From positions 37,851,787 through 37,915,786 of the forward strand of contig OY987298.1 of the NCBI GenBank assembly GCA_963920635.1: a DNA stretch of 64,000 nt, given 5' to 3'. This DNA is from Pseudeuparius sepicola. Its lineage: Eukaryota > Arthropoda > Insecta > Coleoptera > Anthribidae. Under the pieces are notes generated by a model that ran no database searches, was not told the DNA's origin, and worked only from the letters and a program-made list of their open reading frames with translations. Shown one piece after another: positions 1-13,931 of the stretch; within the stretch, counting starts at the first letter, position 1; the number at the start of each line of letters is the position of its first letter. Both the position numbers and the translations under genes were made by a program.

Positions 1-3000
1 TTAGGTAACAATTCCGCAATGAGGTTAAAAACTTAAATGGCCTCGTTTTGAATATCTGACCCCGAATTTCAAAAGTTAAGAGTTTTTAGGACTGGAACAT
101 CCTATTTTACAAGTATGTCAAAAGCATTATACAGGGTGGTGCAAATTTATCGTCCTAAACCTATTGCATTATATTTTTTAACATTTTACATTGTATTTTT
201 GAAATTCAGGCAGAGAGCGAAAGTTCCATTGTTGTACGAAACTTGTATCGTAGACTCTGTCTAAGCCCAATTTAGTCGATTAGAAAATGTTAAATTAGTT
301 TGTTGGAATTAGACCGTGAGATAGTGACAGATTTTTGGACGTGATTTTACTCATTATGCCTTTCAACGGACATTATGTTGCGTATATTCTCACAATAATA
401 AGGTAGATAATATGCATTAGAGAGAGAGAGTCATCCTGGATTCTTCATATGAAAAACTAAGTTTTCATTTATTCGAAAAATATGCGTTTTGACATGATTT
501 TAGTCAGGCTGCCATACGTCTTATAATGAAGTTCAAAATAGAAAATTCATCAGAAAACCCTAAGCATACCGTTATCGTAGGCCCAAAGAGCTATTATTGT
601 CACGAGAACTTGAATTTTTTTTTGAGAGATGCTGTATCCAGTGGCGTGCACAGTTTTTTTTCCAAAAAAAAAAATGTTGCTTCTAGAAACTGGCATAGTA
701 GGCCTTAGTGAAAGAGATTATTTTTGCTCAAAAAAATCAAGCTCTCTATAATATAAAAAAAAATCCGGGACAAATCACAATTAATAAACTTTGTACAGGG
801 TGACCCGAAAACAAATGCATCATACTGTAGATCTCTGTTACTCGATGTTCAATTGTTTTTCTAAAAATGCGCATTCAAATAGCTCTGTTGGAACCCCAGA
901 ACTTTTTTTATTTAACATTCTTTCTGAAACAAAAATAAAAAAGTTGAGGGGTAAAAATAATAATTATGAATAATGTCGATAATCATAATCCTTAATAACT
1001 GAAAAATAAAGATTAATATATCCTTTAGCTTATGACATAAACAGCTATATTGTGAGTATGGCGTGCGGATTCAAAAATCTGTTGTTATGGTTTTCCCAGA
1101 TATTTTCAATAACTGTTCTTGAAAGACCGCAACGCATGACACCTCAGCTTTTCCGTGACCCACAAAATGGTAAACACCGAACTCACCGGCGCTGCCTGGG
1201 GCTGGCGTCGGGACTGGCTGGGAATGGGCGGGCGCGGGCCTGACTATCGCGATCGGACTCCGGGCTGGGACTGCCGGGGCGGCGTCTGGACTCCGGATGG
1301 AGGGGCCGCGGAGCGCAGCAGCCCGGGGTTAGAGGGCTGGCGCGCCTACGATGCGGGTGCGCGCCGCGCGGCCGGTTTGCGGGAAGAGGACGGGAGGGGA
1401 GGGGGGGGGGGGCGTACGGGTACCTATCTGGGTTCGGGGATATCCGGTGTAATAAATGCTCTTTATTATTTTTTTGCTTCGGATGAAACTGGTGAGCCTG
1501 CGGGATTAGTCAGGGTTGCAGTCATATACCACACAATGTGTGATCTTATGTCATAAGATTTACTGTGTTCATATAATACCTTTCTCTATACGATTTAATC
1601 ACCATACTATTACACTACTGACATAATTATATATCATTATTTTAGGTACCGATATTACAAAAAATCTTGAAAATTTGAATTTATTCCAGAATCCAAACCA
1701 CAGCCAGGGAGATATTTCTTAGTTTAGTACTAGAATAATAATAATAATAGTTCTCACCCTCACAATACTCCAAACTAGGAGTACCCCAGAAGCAACCACA
1801 TGATTGTGCGGTGGAGGGGGGCAATTACTATTATTTTGTCTTCGTTGCCATTTGCGGCTAGGGCCGACTTTTTTCCCGATAGAACTAGGATAGCATTCGC
1901 TCAAGTACTATGGAAAACCCGAGAAAACCGTAGTAATCCCAGTGAGTGTAGGACAATTAGTAAATCACACGGATAAAGCTATTTAGGAGCAATACCGTGA
2001 ACCCACATTTGTCCAGCGCTCTTGGCCATAGCGCTGTTTTTCTTTAAAGACATATGCATGCGCCTGCCTCGAACCAAGGTCGATCGAAGGCAGAAAAACA
2101 TGCAGTCTAAAAAGTCAGCGCCGGTACGAGCGACGCCACCGCGGCCCATTATTATTACGACATTATTAAAAAATATCAATTTTAGATTAGCATAGAGCCT
2201 ACAGAGGGTGTCCCATTATAAGTGAAAATTGAGAGGTGAGAGACCAAACAATTTCAAGTTTAAATTTGACGATTTTGGGTCTCGTCTTAAGGGCATGACT
2301 AGTCACACAACTTACAAATTATTTCTAGAGCTTTCACAGCTCCTTCTAATAATTTCGGTCTTCTATTATAAAGTTATGTTTTTATGATATATTATTCAGT
2401 TTCAATTGTATACCTGAATTTTTGTAGGAACTATCAAATAAAGTGACAGAATAAGTGTTTTTAAATCTACTTTTTTATTTAGTTAATATCTGATGGGATG
2501 GAAAAATTAGTCAATACCTACTAATGAATCTGAAGTTTATCAGTGTATTTATTCCTCTAAATCAATTTTATTTGAGCCAAAAGGTTTAGACAATAATTTG
2601 TAAACTAGTTTTTATTTTTTTGACATAACGAAAAAGCAGGGTTACTTTACTTTTGGGCCCTCTAATAATATACGGTGGCATTTATTTCTGATGATACTGC
2701 TTGGGGTACATTCACATGGTTTTTCTCGATTTTTTTCTAAAACGGTTCACTATACAGAAGAAACATAAGAAACTTTTTATACAGAATTAAATTATTATGC
2801 ATCTACTATTAGTCTATAATACAATATTTAACCTTTTTGTGAAAAAGCAAAATTTATAAGTAAGGCGGCATGTGAGCCAAAGACGCCCCCTTGCGGCTAA
2901 GATAAACCTGACCATCAGGTCATGCATAATAATTTTCTACCAATCCTGAATGAAATCAGTCAATCTATTCAAAAGTTATGGACAAAAAAACTAGGACACC

Positions 3001-3418
3001 TGGGACAATACGAGAGACACGGGCCTCTTAATTTAATCGACGGTGTCAATAGATGGGAAACCGAATGTTACAGCTTTTATTTTGTTTCTAATTTGTAAAT
3101 TGTACACATATAAAATGTTCTAATTCTTATAAAAGGGTTCCAGAACAGGTACCCCATTAAATTACTAACCATTTTTTTCTTTGGTTTTAACACTTGAAGT
3201 ATTCGTGATACCTACGTATTAGATTCTTTGTTTAATTTTAAGAAAGGTTTGTACTGGAGTAATTTAGAAATAAACCTATTTCCTTACAATAACACAAGGT
3301 GGAAGCGGAATGCACATGTTATAGCCACATATCGTTAACCTATAGAACCCACTTAAAGAGGGAACCCTCAAAAATATTTTTTTTGTTCGAACGAATAATT
3401 ATTAATTATTAGTTTTAA
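1..3418. other. Gene-free, transposon-derived DNA
   Basis: I find no open frame with recognisable protein similarity in this stretch. It holds fragments that look like terminal repeats of TA-target elements (ACAGGGTGGTGC near 131, ACAGGGTGACCC near 795), an AG run near 421, an AAT microsatellite near 1733-1748 and a GC-rich patch listed separately. The words following the AAT run (TTCTCACCCTCACAATA) recur in slightly changed form near 9370, also after an AAT run, which suggests two old copies of one retroposon tail. Confidence 0.5.
1180..1445. other. GC-rich patch in AT-rich surroundings
   Basis: This short patch is strongly G+C- and CpG-rich and ends in a 10-base G run near 1401-1410, while both flanks are AT-rich. 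A 133-residue open frame crosses it, but its Gly/Arg/Ala-rich translation shows no family signature and is what GC-rich DNA gives by chance. Composition resembles the right end of the hAT element near 18,000, so a transposon end is as likely as a promoter CpG island. Confidence 0.4.
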
Positions 3419-4871
3419 CCCATTAGGGACTGAATTTTCAAATTTACCAAAAAATATATAAAATATATTTATTAATACTTAAACTAACACTAAAAACACC
3501 ATTACATCAAAAGTTATGAGCAACTGCCTGTCATTTTAAAAATGGCGGCCGTTCCATATATGGAACGCTAGTCCTCTAAGGTGTGGAAAATATAAACAAA
3601 ATAGAAAGTTATTTTTTATGATAAATGTTTTACTATGAGTAGACATGATCACAAAATAAATATTAGTTTGTATGAAAGACAATAAAACAATCAATGCATA
3701 GACCTGTGTCGCATTTTTGGCATTGCTTGCGTGTGGTTATGTCCTATACGCATCGTCTGGTGTTTATTCACAATGCATATATTTCATTATTTCGATGAAT
3801 CTGTCACCTCTCAGCTTTATATAGAGCAATATTTCTAAGATCAGAATCCCAGTAGTTATTTTCCAATAGTTTTTTAATCGTACCTTGCCAAAAAGCATCT
3901 AATCATAGCCGAATAACCTAACCTATCTAAACACTGATCTAATCTTGTGAAGATTAGTTGGGTTCCACCAATTCTTGAATATAGCGGAATTATTACTCTC
4001 TTTTAACAAAAGTCGACAATATCTTGCGGTCGCGGTTGCGGAAACAAAGCATCATCTTTAAACAAAAAGTCCTTTTATTTTACCCATTTACCCACTCAGA
4101 AAAATATTGATAACGGTAGGTGCATTATCATCATAATCAGCAACATAAATTTTACGCTTGTGTCTTACTTTCTATTAACAAGTTCGGCCTTCGTCTCGAG
4201 TTGTCTACCTGACAGATTTTCCAACAAGCCACCAGAATATTCATCTGCAGAATTCTTGTATAATAATTCCATATTTTCTGGAGATCCAATAATATACCTA
4301 TTGATTGCACACCATGATTGGAACTCATATCAGACCAAAATTCATAGCTTTCCACTAAATTTGTATAATACAATATACCCAATAGAGCATTGAAAAGGTG
4401 ACCCAAAAGCCTAGTGTTCTCTATATGGAACACAATCAAAATCATCAAATCTAACCAATAAGAAAATATATTTATTGTTTCCCAATACAAGCAATGAAAT
4501 AAATGAGATAGGAACTCAACAAAACACTGGTTATTTACAGTAGTAACGATATAAAATGTAAAAAATATGTACTTTCCTCGACATTTTTGCACGTTCACAA
4601 ACTCAATGATAAAAATATAATACAGCAGAGATTATGTTCAAACTATCAAGAGGCACTGCATGAAACATCTGTACAGGCAGTGACTATACAACCTAAAAAT
4701 GGTGTCCAAAAGGGATTTTTTTTATTTCGAATATATTAGAGAGCGCTTTATAGCAGATGATGTTTTGTGCTCCATCATTGAGAAAAAGAATAATAATTAT
4801 TCCTTTACTCAATCAGAAATGCCACCACTAGATTTTTCAATGCCGTATATGGAACGGTAGTACCTAATGGG
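3419..4871. mobile_element. piggyBac-like non-autonomous element
   Basis: The left end reads TTAA then CCCATTAGGGAC; the right end, reversed, reads CCCATTAGGTAC next to TTAA. The 11/12 match of the tips and the TTAA target duplication (3415-3418 and 4872-4875) are the hallmarks of the piggyBac superfamily. A palindromic subterminal word, GTTCCATATATGGAAC, lies at 3551-3566, with a related TATATGGAACG near the right end. A 148-codon minus-strand open frame at 4152-4598 shows no transposase similarity that I can see, so I call the copy non-autonomous or decayed. Its right 60 bp are included in the adjacent tandem repeat. Confidence 0.75.
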
Positions 4872-7800
4872 TTAATTCGAAAATGAGACGGATACTTACG
4901 CATACTTTAAGGAACGTTTATCACGCAAACACTTGATTTTCTGGAACATAGCACGAATTATTCAAAAGTCACATTGAGATAATAAATTTTATTATATAAA
5001 TTGGTAAAGAAAGAAAAACTTATGAAAGGAAAGTGAAATTGCCCGCACACTTTCCGGGGGCCCTACCTCACAAGGGAGTTTTCTAGGAAAAAGTCGCCCG
5101 GACACTCTCCATTATAGGGTGCATAACATTTTGAATTTAAAATTTAACAGGATATTTATTATCATTTATCACTTCCGGTTTAAATGGAACTGAGCATTAT
5201 TTTTTATATTGGATTTTGTTCTCTCTATATTCATGGATATGTGGTTTTATATATTATATTAGGTATGTAGTTATCTACACTACAGTTTGTTAGGACAATT
5301 TGTGCGTATTAGCATAGACAAAGTTACACCTAACTCTTCATAATATAGCATACAAAAGTTTATATTTGAAATAACTTGAATAACAGAGAATTTATAATTT
5401 TGAAAATTGCCCGATCTTAAAATTTAAACATTATACCTAGTGTTTAATTTTAATGGAAGTAGGTGAATATTTTAAAAAATATACGCCCTAAAATGTTTCA
5501 AATAAAAGTTAGGTATACATATATTATAGAATTCGGAGGAGGAATATTGGCACATTTTCTGGCAGGGAAATTGGAAGTTTTTTCAATCTATAGTTTTTAT
5601 ATTTCAGAATGTATAGCTTGATCTTGATATTGAAAACCCTACTAGGGCTTAGTTCTGCGTAATGGTAACTTAATTTAACCATATATTATGGGTGGTCACG
5701 AATTGCGTGTGTTTTCAGATCAATTTTTGGAAGGTGCATTTATCTCATTTCGTTATCTCACACCACTTGGTTAACTTTTTTATTTGTAAACCTAGAGAAA
5801 TCAGTGAACGTAATACTTTGCGGGTAACAGAAAACACTCTAAGCATAGGAAATGTTTTGGTATATCAGGATCAGGATACATACAGATTCCGTTCTACTTA
5901 TGTAAAATAGTTGATCAGAAATGCCACCACTAGATTTTTCAATGCCGTATATGGAACGGTAGTACCTAATGGGTTAATTCGAAAATGAGACGGATACTTA
6001 CGCATACTTTAAGGAACGTTTATCACGCAAACACTTGATTTTCTGGAACATAGCACGAATTATTCAAAAGTCACATTGAGATAATAAATTTTATTATATA
6101 AATTGGTAAAGAAAGAAAAACTTATGAAAGGAAAGTGAAATTGCCCGCACACTTTCCGGGGGCCCTACCTCACAAGGGAGTTTTCTAGGAAAAAGTCGCC
6201 CGGACACTCTCCATTATAGGGTGCATAACATTTTGAATTTAAAATTTAACAGGATATTTATTATCATTTATCACTTCCGGTTTAAATGGAACTGAGCATT
6301 ATTTTTTATATTGGATTTTGTTCTCTCTATATTCATGGATATGTGGTTTTATATATTATATTAGGTATGTAGTTATCTACACTACAGTTTGTTAGGACAA
6401 TTTGTGCGTATTAGCATAGACAAAGTTACACCTAACTCTTCATAATATAGCATACAAAAGTTTATATTTGAAATAACTTGAATAACAGAGAATTTATAAT
6501 TTTGAAAATTGCCCGATCTTAAAATTTAAACATTATACCTAGTGTTTAATTTTAATGGAAGTAGGTGAATATTTTAAAAAATATACGCCCTAAAATGTTT
6601 CAAATAAAAGTTAGGTATACATATATTATAGAATTCGGAGGAGGAATATTGGCACATTTTCTGGCAGGGAAATTGGAAGTTTTTTTAATCTATAGTTTTT
6701 ATATTTCAGAATGTATAGCTTGATCTTGATATTGAAAACCCTACTAGGGCTTAGTTCTGCGTAATGGTAACTTAATTTAACCATATATTATGGGTGGTCA
6801 CGAATTGCGTGTGTTTTCAGATCAATTTTTGGAAGGTGCATTTATCTCATTTCGTTATCTCACACCACTTGGTTAACTTTTTTATTTGTAAACCTAGAGA
6901 AATCAGTGAACGTAATACTTTGCGGGTAACAGAAAACACTCTAAGCATAGGAAATGTTTTGGTATATCAGGATCAGGATACATACAGATTCCGTTCTACT
7001 TATGTAAAATAGTTGATCAGAAATGCCACCACTAGATTTTTCAATGCCGTATATGGAACGGTAGTACCTAATGGGTTAATTCGAAAATGAGACGGATACT
7101 TACGCATACTTTAAGGAACGTTTATCACGCAAACACTTGATTTTCTGGAACATAGCACGAATTATTCAAAAGTCACATTGAGATAATAAATTTTATTATA
7201 TAAATTGGTAAAGAAAGAAAAACTTATGAAAGGAAAGTGAAATTGCCCGCACACTTTCCGGGGGCCCTACCTCACAAGGGAGTTTTCTAGGAAAAAGTCG
7301 CCCGGACACTCTCCATTATAGGGTGCATAACATTTTGAATTTAAAATTTAACAGGATATTTATTATCATTTATCACTTCCGGTTTAAATGGAACTGAGCA
7401 TTATTTTTTATATTGGATTTTGTTCTCTCTATATTCATGGATATGTGGTTTTATATATTATATTAGGTATGTAGTTATCTACACTACAGTTTGTTAGGAC
7501 AATTTGTGCGTATTAGCATAGACAAAGTTACACCTAACTCTTCATAATATAGCATACAAAAGTTTATATTTGAAATAACTTGAATAACAGAGAATTTATA
7601 ATTTTGAAAATTGCCCGATCTTAAAATTTAAACATTATACCTAGTGTTTAATTTTAATGGAAGTAGGTGAATATTTTAAAAAATATACGCCCTAAAATGT
7701 TTCAAATAAAAGTTAGGTATACATATATTATAGAATTCGGAGGAGGAATATTGGCACATTTTCTGGCAGGGAAATTGGAAGTTTTTTTAATCTATAGTTT

Positions 7801-8158
7801 TTATATTTCAGAATGTATAGCTTGATCTTGATATTGAAAACCCTACTAGGGCTTAGTTCTGCGTAATGGTAACTTAATTTAACCATATATTATGGGTGGT
7901 CACGAATTGCGTGTGTTTTCAGATCAATTTTTGGAAGGTGCATTTATCTCATTTCGTTATCTCACACCACTTGGTTAACTTTTTTATGTGTAAACCTAGA
8001 GAAATCAGTGAATGTAATACTTTGCGGGTAACAGAAAACACTCTAAGCATAGGAAATGTTTTGGTATATCAGGATCAGGATACATACAGATTCCGTTCTA
8101 CTTATGTAAAATAGTTGATCAGAAATGCCACCACTAGATTTTTCAATGCCGTACATGG
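4812..8158 (+). repeat. Three tandem copies of a 1102-bp unit plus a partial fourth
   Basis: Units lie at 4812-5913, 5914-7015 and 7016-8117, followed by about 41 bp of a fourth. The phase is exact: the word ATCAGAAATGCC recurs every 1102 bases. Copies are nearly identical (a few substitutions, for instance near 6685, 7986 and 8011), so the array is young. Each unit begins with the right 60 bp of the piggyBac-like element and continues into unique flank, so amplification followed that insertion. A 72-codon open frame is carried in all copies but starts at a non-ATG codon and has no recognisable similarity; I do not call it a gene. Confidence 0.9.
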
Positions 8159-8308
8159 AAATAATATACCTACTCGTATTCTATAGAGTATACTAGTAAT
8201 TATATACATATATGTATAGTATATCTAACAAATTTATGTTTGAGGGTAGAACTACAAGATGTATCCAGCTAAACTATGGATATATAAATTTAATAAACCT
8301 TCCTGTTT

Positions 8309-10476
8309 CCCTAATAGCACAAGGACATCCGACAGATGTTCGACGGACATCCTCAATCGGATATTTGGACATCCCCTGGACATCCGTAAACATCCTATGG
8401 ACGTCCATCGGATGTCAGTAAGACATCCAAATGTCACAACTTGGGACATCCATAAGACGTCTATTTGGGACATCCCCTGGATTACTGATTAGGACGTTTT
8501 TAGGACATCAATTTACTTACCTTTTACTTTTACCTCTTTTAATTTATGCCCACGCCATTTGGGTAAACAAATAATTAAAGTAGTCAGTAAAGTACTTATG
8601 GGAGGATAGATTACCATATTGGAACTTAAGTTTCTCACGACATTAAATTAATAAGACCTGACAGATTTGGCGATCGTTTATCCCCTCTTAAATATTTTAC
8701 TATATAATATATTTTTCATTTAATTTATTATATATAAAATAATTTTAGGTATAGGTACCTATCTATTGTTTTCTGCGGCATATAACCATTCTTTTACTCA
8801 TCGCCTGAGATTTTTATTGCTTCTTCTACCTCTTTTTTCTGCTGCAATTTTCCTTTTTAGATTTAATTGCTCACCACCTAAAACAAAAAGAAATACATTT
8901 TATGTAGGAATAAAAAATAGTTTAAGACCTGCAATGTGTTCAAATTAGAGTTGAGAAAGGATAATTGTCTAGAATTTTAAAAATTGAGTTTTGGCATTCC
9001 CTCATTTGCATATTGACCTAGGATGTACCTTGGGATGTACAAGTTTTGGATAAGCCGTGTAAAAAATTTCAATCAGAGATTGGTAAACATACTGCTCCGA
9101 TGCTTCCTCTATTCCCTAATTTATTTCAATTCATTAATGTTAACTTTCACATTATTAAATAAGCATTTTATATTTAGCTACTAGCTTTATTGCATCTGCT
9201 GTTTTCGATCGAAAATTTTAATTAGGTACTTCGAAATCGCGAAATTTCCTGGGTATGACTATGATATACATTCACGAAATCATATAGGTACCTACTATAA
9301 TAGACACCTCCTAGTAAGTAGGTAGGTAGGTTCCTAGGTATTAGATAATAATAATGATAATAATAATTCTCGCCCTCACAATAATTGAGTCTGAATCTGG
9401 AATGCAAACCTCCTCAGGAAGTCCATTGGCATTCAGTACAATTATAAAAAAAAAACACATGGATCACAAAGCTAATTGAACACCAATGCTATTTACAAAC
9501 AACCACAGATCCTTTCTGCCTCGGCTTGTCCGTACTCGCACGGCATGCCCTACAATGCGCAGTATCCGCCAAGCGAACTCACCGTTTTTGCCAATGGCGT
9601 TACGCGTTTTGGTCACGTGACAATTTTGGCCAATGCCGTTGTGGCGTTGCGACAGAATGGTTGGCGTACCCTAGCGGGCGATTTCTCCTGTTGCCAGATT
9701 GTTGACCGGTTTTTGACGAGTAGAATAAACATAAATATTGTGGAAAAGGTTAGAAAGTTAATAAATGATTAGATAGGTATTAAACAATATGTAAACTAGT
9801 TCTGTCTTATAGCATAATAATAACAGGAGCAGCGTGCGAATGTAAACTAAATATTAGTATATGAGATTATAGAATTTAAAAAATGTCTCAGATCTAAGTT
9901 AAAGTGGTGGATCTGGCAACTGCCGTATCAAAATAAGTCTGGAACTTTGAAACTAGGAAACGAGCGGTCTAAATAATAATTGTAGGTACCACAGATTACG
10001 CGGTAAATATGCCAATAAATACTGCCGCTATGTATTATTTACTTTTATGTAGGTAGTTACTACATTTTGCAATAAATAAGCAATGTTTCTTATTCCTGCT
10101 AATATTCTATAGGTACCTACTTTTTCTATCAACCAAATTATTACCTAATTAACATCAATGTAGCATAGGTGTATTTTAAAATTTCACCATTGCTACTTTA
10201 GGAATTAATTAGTTAGTACCATAATATGGATATATGGTATAAATAATTTAATGTGACCATATTCATTTTACGTCCATATACGGACATCCCCCGGATGTCT
10301 ATTTTAAGTACAAACATTTAACGTCCAAATAAGGACGTCCCTGGGATGTACATTTTATGTACGAACAATTGACGCCCAAAAACGGACGTCCTTGGGATGT
10401 ACATTTTATGTCCTGGACGTTTCGACCAAATATGGACAATATATGGACGTCCCTCGGACATTGTGTGCTATTAGGG
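8309..10476. mobile_element. TIR element with subterminal GGAC(A/G)TCC repeats
   Basis: The two ends are inverted copies of CCCTAATAGCACA (8309 and, reversed, ending 10476). Immediately inside both ends are dense clusters of GGACATCC/GGACGTCC-type words (about 8319-8505 and 10262-10460), many of them overlapping palindromes. Such subterminal clusters are typical transposase-binding arrays. I see no convincing target duplication and no transposase, and cannot assign a superfamily. The 1.7-kb interior holds a moderately CpG-rich tract near 9520-9720 and an AAT/GTAG-rich retroposon-like tail near 9300-9400. Confidence 0.6.
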
Positions 10477-10717
10477 TTATTCCCGGAATAATTAATAGAC
10501 GATACCCAGTTCAAACTCACTGGGTTTTAGCAAGATAACTTTGTTTATATTAACAACATAAATAAGAAAGAACTAAACTATTATATATATTGTATTATAT
10601 ATATTTATATTCTATACAGGGTGTATGAAGATAGTAAATATCGTCAGGTTTTCTCCATATACCATGAGAAGATATATGAAATGAAGGTCATATGACTTGA
10701 TCGGGACGATCAAATGT

Positions 10718-11265
10718 TAGAGGGGGGTAGTGTAACGAAAAATGCCTGTCAAGTTGTTATATCAGCTTTCAATGAACATGTCTGCACTGTTTTCAAACCT
10801 ACTCAAAGATTTAGCAGATACATTTTAAGTTTGGGCATTCTACTTACACAGTTTTATAATTTTTTTGATTAATTTAGAAGTATGTTCTGTCGCATCTTTG
10901 TTGGCCTGAGGCCCCCAGTGTCCCATTTTCTTTTAGTTTTCATTGTTTTCCCTGTAGAGCTTCCATCAGTTTCTAGAAATTTACTAGAACTTTGATTTGT
11001 GCATCTGTCATTGGCCAGGAATATTCTAGAGTAGTCTCCAAGCTTCCAATTGAATATATAAGCCCTGGGAATTGGGCCTGAGAAAAGTGAAGATTATAAC
11101 GCGATTTTAGTGCGATTTTTGGAGCTGATAGAATATTCTTGATCAGTGAAAGTATCTGACAAGTTTATTTGTGATTTGTAAAGGCTAAACAATAAAGGTG
11201 GTAACCAAGGCAACGAGTTTGGACTGTGATTGTTGACAGTACAATATGTTATTCTATTCTAAACA
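10718..11265 (+). mobile_element. LTR-like segment preceded by a polypurine tract
   Basis: A purine tract (AGAGGGGGGTAG, about 10719-10730) is followed directly by TGTAACGAAAAATGCC, which has the form of a polypurine tract/LTR junction. The segment then carries promoter words and a TATA box at a plausible distance and may end near CTAAACA at 11,265. I cannot find the partner LTR or a clear primer-binding site in the window, so this would be the 3' end of a truncated LTR retrotransposon or a solo LTR. The right boundary is uncertain. Confidence 0.35.
10971..11062 (+). promoter_or_regulatory. Heat-shock-element-like words and TATA box
   Basis: TTCTAGAA at 10971-10978 is a perfect inverted nTTCnnGAAn pair. 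GAATATTCTAGAG at 11019-11031 fits three alternating units. TATATAAG follows at 11055-11062. This spacing is like insect hsp70 promoters. No hsp coding region follows; the module sits inside the LTR-like segment and may drive it. Confidence 0.45.
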
Positions 11266-13931
11266 ATTGCCACGTAATCTCAGGGTCGTATATTATTTAA
11301 ACAATCAAAGGTGGTCATAAAAAAAATATAACCAGGCTAGCTCGATATATAAAAGCTATAAATCCCCTTTTTTTGTTCAAATCTCAAAAGCTGGTAAAGG
11401 TGCTTCGTTGTTGAGAGAGAACATTATATTATTATAAAACTGTTATAAGAGAGGGCGCCACGTGATTTTATAGCTAGAGCCCCTCTCAACTGAATTTAGC
11501 CCCCAATACCGTTAAAATCACGAAGTTATGTATTGACGGTCTAGTTGCATTCTAGGCTTAAGATAAGAATCAACAACTTGTTGGCAATAATAAGGAAAAT
11601 TTAATAAATTGTAATAATAACACTTTGGTGACTAACAATAATTAGTATTGCTTATTATTCTTGTTAAAACGGCCTCTTAGATAAGGTTAGCTGGCTACCA
11701 CACCAATTTAAGGCCTCAAAATACAATGTGGGGGAGGAATAACTACACCTACCCCACCAAAGAGGACCCCAAAGCAGATCTGCCCCTAGGTTTACAAGTA
11801 ATTTGATAACAAGCGGTAGTTTAGTAATAAGTAAGCAATTGATATAGATAGATACCAACAAATATGTTAAAAGGGTTTAGAGACGCTTATCACTAAAATG
11901 GAATTCGATCATAAAATATTTCTGGCTATCCCACATAGACATAGAGTACCCAAGGACATACACAGACCAAATACACTGACAACACAGACACTAATAATTG
12001 TTCGCTTAGCTGGGGTTCCCGGGAAAGACTTCTCCCAGGTTGGCTGTTGTGACTTCAGATTGAGTGAAAGTCTCTGCGGCAACTCCGAACTTCCTGGAGT
12101 TGGTTCCTTGGTAGAAACATTAGATACTTTTTAGAGGCGGGGAATGGTAGGCAACCTCCAAAACGTATGGCCGGAAATGAAAACCTAAAAGGAGCGCATA
12201 CGTCACTACTGCTGACGTCATATCCAAAAATTATAACTTACCCTCTGTTGAGGGTTTTCCTGATTAATAACGTCCCTGATGACAGTCGGAACTACTAGAG
12301 ATAGTACGAAATATCTACAGGAAAGAGAAAACTCAATTAGATATCGAGAAAGTCGATGCAAAAACAGGTACTCACGTGTGACGACACGATAAATCCCTCC
12401 AAGAGGCTAAAATCCATCAAATTCCACACAAAACACGGATTTCCCAAAGATGAATCTTGTTAACAACAACGATGGTTCCTGAACGATCCCCCTAATGGGT
12501 TTTTCCACCAAAAATTTTCAGGAAACCACTCGCACGTCGATCACACGTTCGTCGTTTTCTTCGTTCTTCTAGAAAAGCGGGAGTCCCAGCAGTAACCTAT
12601 CCGTCAACCTCCTTGAAAGCCGAATTCAGAAATTCCCTAACCAAGCAAGGTACCATGGTAGGAACTGAGAAGGGGTAAATAAGGCGAATAATTTTACCAA
12701 ACGTTGGTCTAAAACTCCACAAACCAACTGGGAATGATTATCGATCCGGTACTTAACAGCAAAAATACTTAGATCCAAATTATATACCACCTTAGACCAA
12801 AACAAATCATAAACCAAACAGTCTGAGAACAATAAAAGGCCCGCGCCCATGTCCGGTATTTTCGAGCGGCAAAATCATCGCGAAGCCAGTACCAGGTTCT
12901 TACAAAAAAACTCTTTAAACTACTGGCGAGGGTTCCGGTATTTCCACAAATTATAAATTTAAAACTTGTACGATTTTGGGGCCGTGACACAATAAATATC
13001 TAAAATGTATAGTTACAACGAGAGTTGATTTTTTTGTGGAATTGTCAAAATTGGGCGAATATTCGTCATACTGAAAAATGGCTCAAATGATTATTCGTGG
13101 TATCTCTTTATTTGTATAACAAATACAGACATGATCATTCCCATTTCTGATTATAGATTTGTGTATATATACGTTAAAATTGGAATGCATGATTGTTTGC
13201 ATGATTTAATTTCTCAGAGAATGCTCATGAATTCAGAAATAAGCATTATTCCTCTCCAGAAATATCTCATTTTGTTTACACGTACACATTTTGTTTCATT
13301 CAGAAAATTTTAGTCTCTGCTGTCTGAATAGTTTATGATAGGCGGTATGAACCCACACACCGCGAATTACAGCTTATTAAATTGCGGTTTGAAATTAATT
13401 TGCATCAAAAAGAAACAACATTGTTAATTACGGTAAGCCACCCCGAAAACCCTAAATATTTTATAACACCGCAGGTGGCAGAGAGAGGAATAACGTTAGT
13501 GAAATAAAACAAACCCGTTGTAAACCCAAGAAAATATACGTCCTTTTTATTAGGTAATTTCGCGCCTATAAAATTTTACGAAGTTGTAAAAGAACCGAGT
13601 TGGTCACAACAAAAATATGTTGGGGCGGAACGAGTGAAATAAAACTGATAAGTGAATTCAGATATAGTGTGATATTATTGGAAATAGTCTCTGAAAATAG
13701 TTATGTTTGTTACAAGTACCTACCTAAAATGAACTGACTGGGCTAACGCCTCGTCCGGAAACAGCAATGATTAGTCCTAAAAAACTTTATTTGGGTACGT
13801 TTGACAAACACTATTTGTGTCATACGCTCCCAAAATTTGTTTTCCCTTTTTACAATTCTTCAGAACGCTTAAATTTGACAATTTTCTATAATTTTTGCAA
13901 TCATAATGTTCGAAAAAGTTGGTTTATACTT
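11266..13931. other. No gene recognised
   Basis: Short open frames on both strands have no recognisable similarity. The 11,990-12,960 part is somewhat richer in CpG and contains TGACGTCA-type words near 12,205-12,225, which may mark an old LTR or promoter, but I cannot delimit an element. Confidence 0.4.

Noticed and set aside
1155..1556. 133-codon Gly/Arg-rich frame
   Set aside because: It coincides with a GC-rich patch, where stop codons are rare by chance. Composition alone explains the frame.
5692..8114. A 72-codon frame repeated three times, looking like a gene family
   Set aside because: The copies are parts of the 1102-bp tandem array, start at a GTG rather than ATG, and have no recognisable domain; conservation is explained by recent duplication.
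9476..9772. 98-codon frame in a CpG-richer stretch
   Set aside because: No ATG context, no domain, and it lies inside a TIR element.
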